Part shown: in pieces, positions 15,539 to 19,175 of the stretch | How the letters are laid out: every line of letters starts with the position of its first letter | Position numbering within the stretch: the first letter of the stretch is position 1 | NCBI GenBank assembly: GCA_031283785.1 | Contig: JAITBC010000166.1 | Location: 1-19,175 of the forward strand | Reading direction: 5' to 3' | Length of the DNA: 19,175 nucleotides | DNA from: Tannerella sp. | Lineage (GTDB): Bacteria > Bacteroidota > Bacteroidia > Bacteroidales > Tannerellaceae | Program-made: the position numbers and the translations under genes | Notes under the pieces: model-generated | The model's input: only the letters and a program-made list of their open reading frames with translations | What the model was told of the DNA's origin: nothing | Database searches by the model: none

Positions 15539-18073
15539 TCATTGTTTTACGGTGACATTGACGTCATCATCATAATTGAAAATTTTAATAACCGACGCAT
15601 CCAAATCCGCTTTTACCTCCGGACTGATATATAATGTCGTGATATTATTGAATGTACAGTCAAAACAGGTTATATTTTTCAGCATACTGATATCAAGCTC
15701 GCCGGATATTTGATTGTCATGACAATTTAATAACGATATGTTATCATTCGCCGAAATATCCAGTGCCTGCAGATTGTTATTCTCACAGGATAAAGAAGTC
15801 AGTTTCGGATTGCCGCTCAGGTCTAACTCCGTCAATCCGCAATGTGCGCAAGACAGTGTACGTAACGCTTCATTTCCACTTACATCCAAACCTTCTCCGC
15901 TTAAATCGTTTTTGGCACATGTGAAAGATATAAGTTTTTTATTATTGCCGATATCAATAACGGTCAACTTATTATTGGAACAGTTAAAATCATACAGTTC
16001 CGAATGATCATTTACATCCAGATTCTTTATTTTATTATCTGCACACGAGAATTCCTTCAATAACATATTATTGCTGATATCGATTTCTTCCAGTTCGTTT
16101 TCGTCGCAAATCAGGGTCTCCAGTTTCGTTAGCGAACCGGTCTCCAGTTCTTCTATTTTATTATTTCTGAAATCCACATATTTTAGAGCCGTGTTCTTGC
16201 TGATATCAACGGATGATATCTGATTATCCCGGCAAATCAGATTCTCTAAAGACTTAAAATATTCAATCCCTCCCAGCGATGTGATATTTTTCGACCGGCA
16301 ATCCAGTTCTGTAATTTTTGATACTTCAACGGTGGATATCAGGCCGTTTTCATCACTATCGAATCCTTTATCCATCAAAAATTTCTCAAAATTGGGATCA
16401 GGGAAATTGATCGGCGTTCCTTCCTGTTTGTTAACCGTCACGATACATGGGGCGGATTTGCCGTCAGCCTGCGCCGTAATTATGGTTGTTCCAAACGAAA
16501 CGGCTGTCACATTTCCGTTTTCATCGACCGTAGCGATAGCCTGATCTTGGCTTGTCCATATAACCGTCTGATTTGTCGCATCAACAGGAGTTATCGTTGC
16601 ATTTATCCGAACCGTTCCGCCTTCGGTCAACGTTACTTCCGTTTTATCAAGCATTATATCTGTCACCGGAACATATGTCGGATTGATGACAATAACGCAC
16701 GAATCTTTGATATCTTCGTTTTCATTTGCCATCGCAACGATTGTTACACGACCCGCCGCAATCGCATTAACCCGGCCTGTTGCGATATCGACAGTCGCCT
16801 TATGACTATCTTTACTGTACCATATCACCTCTTTGGAGGTGGCATTGGACGGTTCGATCCGGACCGACAGCAGGATTTCCCCGCCGATATCCATGGCGTG
16901 TGTCGACGGCTCGACATGAAGGCTCGTTATCTTTATATATAAAGGCGACACCGTCACAGAGCAAACAACAGACCGGCCACCGGCCGATGCCGTGATATTT
17001 GCCGTGCCGACACCAACCGCCAGTACCAGCCCGTCGTCGTCGACCGTAGCAACCTGAGTGTTACTGCTTTCCCATTCAACCGTATATACGTTGCCATCCG
17101 ACGCGCTGACCGTAGCTTCCAATTTTTCAGAATCGTTCATCGTCAGATTTAGAATCGTTTTATTCAATGTAATGAGTATGTCAACGGAAGCAGGCACTAC
17201 CGTCACGGCACAAGTTGCAGATACATCTCCCGCCTTTGCCGTAATGACCGTAGATCCCAGTCCTGCCGCTTTAACTGCGCCTTCGTCATCAACAACCGCT
17301 ATCTGCGGATTCTGACTTGACCATGTCACCGTATCCGTTGTATTAGCGGGGAAGACCGTCGCTTTCAATGTCTCTTCGGCGTTCTCCGACAGGGAAACAG
17401 ACGTTTTATTAATCTCTATTTTCGTAGCAGGAATCCGCTGTTTAGTCACGGTAACGTCACATACTGCCGAGCAGTTCCCGCTTTGGGCCGTGATCTTTGC
17501 CGTCCCTTCCGCAAGCGCCGTAACCTTGCCGTGCGCGTCGACTGCCGCCACCGCTGTATGATCGCTTACCCAAGTCACCGTCTTATTGGCAGCATCGACC
17601 GGTTTAACCGTAGCTATGAGTGTGAAAGATGTCCCTGTCACGAGAGTCAGCGTTTGCTTGTCGATTTCAACGCTTTCCACTTCAATATTTTTATTTATCA
17701 CCGTAACGACGCACGAAGCCTTCTTTCCATTCAATGATTCGGCCGTGATGACAGCTGTTCCGGAACTTATCGCTCTAACAACCCCGTCGGCGACGGTAGC
17801 CACATCGTCGTTCGAACTTTTCCATGTTACCGTTTTAACGGTAGCATCTGCGGGAACAATTGTCACTGTTAGCGTTATCGATTCTCCTTCCGATAAATTT
17901 ACCGAAGTCTCGTTTAAAGAGAGACTCTCCACTTCAATAATGCTTCCTTCGAGTACTTCGTTCCCGGGAGAACAGGAAACAACAAGTAAAACTGAAAAAA
18001 TTATATTCCCAAAAGTATGCAAAATATCCAAAATGCATAATTTATGCCTCAAAACACCTGTTTTCATAGACAA
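15539..18073 (-). CDS. Big_2 / leucine-rich-repeat surface lipoprotein
   Basis: This is an 844-residue lipoprotein-like protein. The hydrophobic N terminus (about 23-32) runs into VVSC, a lipobox with Cys34, so it should be lipid-anchored and, given its size, probably surface exposed. Six bacterial Ig-like Big_2 domains follow (about 47-126, 131-210, 216-293, 298-376, 380-463 and 468-547), each with the pattern TVTW.SS...VATVD..G.V.A...GTA.ITA. A linker (PDPNFEKFLMDKGF) precedes an EF-hand-like loop, DSDENGLISTVE (572-583). Residues about 586-820 are some ten Cys-containing 21-residue LRR units ending in a short beta tail. No T9SS tail is present. The modular layout suggests a stalk (Big_2) presenting a binding head (LRR); the ligand is unknown. 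An alternative start at Met3 is possible. Confidence 0.85.
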   Translation of the reverse strand: MSMKTGVLRHKLCILDILHTFGNIIFSVLLVVSCSPGNEVLEGSIIEVESLSLNETSVNLSEGESITLTVTIVPADATVKTVTWKSSNDDVATVADGVVRAISSGTAVITAESLNGKKASCVVTVINKNIEVESVEIDKQTLTLVTGTSFTLIATVKPVDAANKTVTWVSDHTAVAAVDAHGKVTALAEGTAKITAQSGNCSAVCDVTVTKQRIPATKIEINKTSVSLSENAEETLKATVFPANTTDTVTWSSQNPQIAVVDDEGAVKAAGLGSTVITAKAGDVSATCAVTVVPASVDILITLNKTILNLTMNDSEKLEATVSASDGNVYTVEWESSNTQVATVDDDGLVLAVGVGTANITASAGGRSVVCSVTVSPLYIKITSLHVEPSTHAMDIGGEILLSVRIEPSNATSKEVIWYSKDSHKATVDIATGRVNAIAAGRVTIVAMANENEDIKDSCVIVINPTYVPVTDIMLDKTEVTLTEGGTVRINATITPVDATNQTVIWTSQDQAIATVDENGNVTAVSFGTTIITAQADGKSAPCIVTVNKQEGTPINFPDPNFEKFLMDKGFDSDENGLISTVEVSKITELDCRSKNITSLGGIEYFKSLENLICRDNQISSVDISKNTALKYVDFRNNKIEELETGSLTKLETLICDENELEEIDISNNMLLKEFSCADNKIKNLDVNDHSELYDFNCSNNKLTVIDIGNNKKLISFTCAKNDLSGEGLDVSGNEALRTLSCAHCGLTELDLSGNPKLTSLSCENNNLQALDISANDNISLLNCHDNQISGELDISMLKNITCFDCTFNNITTLYISPEVKADLDASVIKIFNYDDDVNVTVKQ

Positions 18074-18173
18074 TTTTAATCAAACAAATAACACAAACAC
18101 CTATTCTTTACATATTCAAATAAACGACAATACATAAGCACATGATTAATTTACAGATTTACGAATATCGCTC

Positions 18174-18995
18174 TCATTTTTCCATCTTCACATCAAATTC
18201 GTATACATCCGAAGGATTCGTCCTTTTCAACGTTACTAAAGAGACATCTTTACCTACCCGTATCCCCTCTTGAAACAAACGAAGATCAACCGTTTTATAT
18301 GCCAGTTCCGGATGATTGTTATCGCGGCTAAGGTGGCACAGCCAGATGTTTTTAAGTTTCGGCGAATAATTTACAGCCAGAAACTCTGCCGCGTCACGAT
18401 TGCTCAGGTGCCCCGACATGCTTGACACACGTTCTTTCAGAAATTCGGGATATATGCCTGACGACAACATCTCTTCATCATAATTAGCTTCGAGTACCAG
18501 ATGGTTCGCACCTCTGACATATTTACTTACCGTATCTGTGATATGACCGACATCCGTCACAATAACAAACGTTTGATCCCCATATACGATCGAATATCCT
18601 ACATTGTCGCTACTGTCATGAGGAACATCAAATGCCGTAATGTTGAGATCACGTATCATAAACGGCTTCTCTTTCTCAATTACACGCCGCGACCGGACGA
18701 GGGCTTCTTCTACGTAACGGCTCCGGCTTATTCCGGCATGAACCGGCTCCGTCGCATATACCGGAATATTCAAAGATTCGCCGAGATATCCTACCGATTT
18801 TATATGATCGGCATGATCATGTGTTATCAATATCGCATGTATCTTCTCAAATTCAACGCCATGCTCTTTAAGTATTTTTTTTATCTGACGCACGCCTATA
18901 CCGGCATCAACAAGGATACCGTATGATGATGTCCCGATATAGTAACAATTACCGCTGCTTCCGCTAGCCAGACTAAAAAAATACAACTTCTCCAT
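18174..18995 (-). CDS. Metallo-beta-lactamase-fold hydrolase, WalJ/YycJ-like
   Basis: This is a cytoplasmic 273-residue protein of the metallo-beta-lactamase fold. The metal site is intact: THDHADH (58-64), His126, Asp148 and His221. The N-terminal SLASGSSGNCYYI and the segment SSMSGHLSNRDAAEFL (191-206) are typical of the YycJ/WalJ family, for which a role in DNA processing (exonuclease-like) has been proposed in Firmicutes. It is not a beta-lactamase in the resistance sense. There is no signal peptide. It is transcribed from a canonical promoter at 19054-19084 with a leader of about 50 bases. The walRK neighbours found in Firmicutes are absent, so a link to cell-wall signalling is not supported here. 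Confidence 0.9.
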   Translation of the reverse strand: MEKLYFFSLASGSSGNCYYIGTSSYGILVDAGIGVRQIKKILKEHGVEFEKIHAILITHDHADHIKSVGYLGESLNIPVYATEPVHAGISRSRYVEEALVRSRRVIEKEKPFMIRDLNITAFDVPHDSSDNVGYSIVYGDQTFVIVTDVGHITDTVSKYVRGANHLVLEANYDEEMLSSGIYPEFLKERVSSMSGHLSNRDAAEFLAVNYSPKLKNIWLCHLSRDNNHPELAYKTVDLRLFQEGIRVGKDVSLVTLKRTNPSDVYEFDVKMEK

Positions 18996-19053
18996 TCCCT
19001 TTCACTTTACAAATACGAAAAAAATTTTTCCTTTTGTTATCAACATTTGCAGG

Positions 19054-19084
19054 CAAAGATAATTATTTATCACTTTTATACAAA
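19054..19084 (-). promoter_or_regulatory. Canonical Bacteroidota promoter for the MBL-fold gene
   Basis: On the - strand TTTG (19084-19081), a 19-base spacer, and TATCTTTG (19061-19054) match the Bacteroidota vegetative consensus TTTG-N19-TAnnTTTG at every fixed base. It is the best promoter in the window and supports the phylum assignment. Confidence 0.85.
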
Positions 19085-19093
19085 ATATCCGGG

Positions 19094-19175
19094 ATGCTCC
19101 TGAAAATTATGCGGTCGGACCCCTTACGGCGTCGCCTGGAGAGCGGATTCCACTACCTGCATTACGTCCGACACA
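19094..19175. other. Window-edge fragment, unidentified
   Basis: The last 60-80 bases are more GC-rich than the flanking intergenic DNA. A 7-base inverted repeat (19114-19120 with 19166-19172) brackets 45 bases. Three reading frames are open to the edge: a - strand frame ending in TAA at 19124-19126 that reads VSDVMQVVESALQATP, a second - strand frame ending at 19107-19109, and a + strand frame from an ATG at 19094. The first looks most like a real protein C terminus and would place a co-directional gene just upstream of the MBL-gene promoter, but it is too short to identify. It does not fold as a tRNA. Confidence 0.25.

Noticed and set aside
17586..18137. 183-codon + strand frame extending past the start of the Big_2/LRR gene
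   Set aside because: It mirrors the repeated Big_2 coding sequence on the opposite strand, which keeps such frames open by codon bias; there is no signal or family match.
18174..18995. Antibiotic-resistance beta-lactamase
   Set aside because: The fold is shared, but the protein lacks a signal peptide and its motifs follow the WalJ/YycJ family rather than secreted beta-lactamases.
19111..19175. tRNA gene at the window edge
   Set aside because: The inverted repeat spans only 59 bases and no T-arm or anticodon arm can be placed between the arms.

Overview
The window reads as chromosomal DNA from a member of the Bacteroidales (phylum Bacteroidota). The evidence is: promoter-like sites of the Bacteroidota form (TTTG, about 19 bases, TAnnTTTG), best seen at 19054-19084; a Bacteroidota-type ClpC and HtpG; a DUF3256 protein; Big_2/leucine-rich-repeat (LRR) surface proteins; and a C-terminal domain that looks like a type IX secretion (T9SS) sorting signal. 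The T9SS-like tail suggests a Porphyromonas/Tannerella/Dysgonomonas-type relative rather than a typical gut Bacteroides, but the species cannot be named from the sequence alone.

Region 1 (about 1-7314, + strand) is a complete phosphate-acquisition locus: pstS, pstC, pstA, pstB, phoU, then the two-component pair phoB and phoR. It begins with a repeat-rich AT leader that contains a Pho-box-like 11-base direct repeat and ends at a perfect 19-base-pair bidirectional hairpin terminator. PstSCAB imports inorganic phosphate, PhoU couples transporter state to the sensor, and PhoR/PhoB would switch the operon on when phosphate is scarce. PstC is unusual: between its first and second membrane segments it carries a roughly 100-residue segment that looks like part of PstS.

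Region 2 (7347-12134, - strand) encodes two proteostasis machines, HtpG (Hsp90) and, upstream of it, ClpC (AAA+ unfoldase). They are separated by a Rho-independent terminator, so they are probably separate transcripts. ClpC has a long Asp/Ser-rich low-complexity linker.

Region 3 (12216-18995, - strand) mixes cell-surface and housekeeping genes: an LRR protein with a T9SS-like tail, a DUF3256 protein, TruA (tRNA pseudouridine synthase, GTG start), a large Big_2 plus LRR lipoprotein, and a WalJ/YycJ-like metallo-beta-lactamase-fold protein. Several have recognisable Bacteroidota promoters, so this looks like a row of short transcription units rather than one operon.

No tRNA, rRNA, CRISPR array, insertion sequence or prophage gene was seen. 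No gap longer than about 260 bases lacks a gene. The last ~60 bases look like the edge of something that continues beyond the window and cannot be identified.
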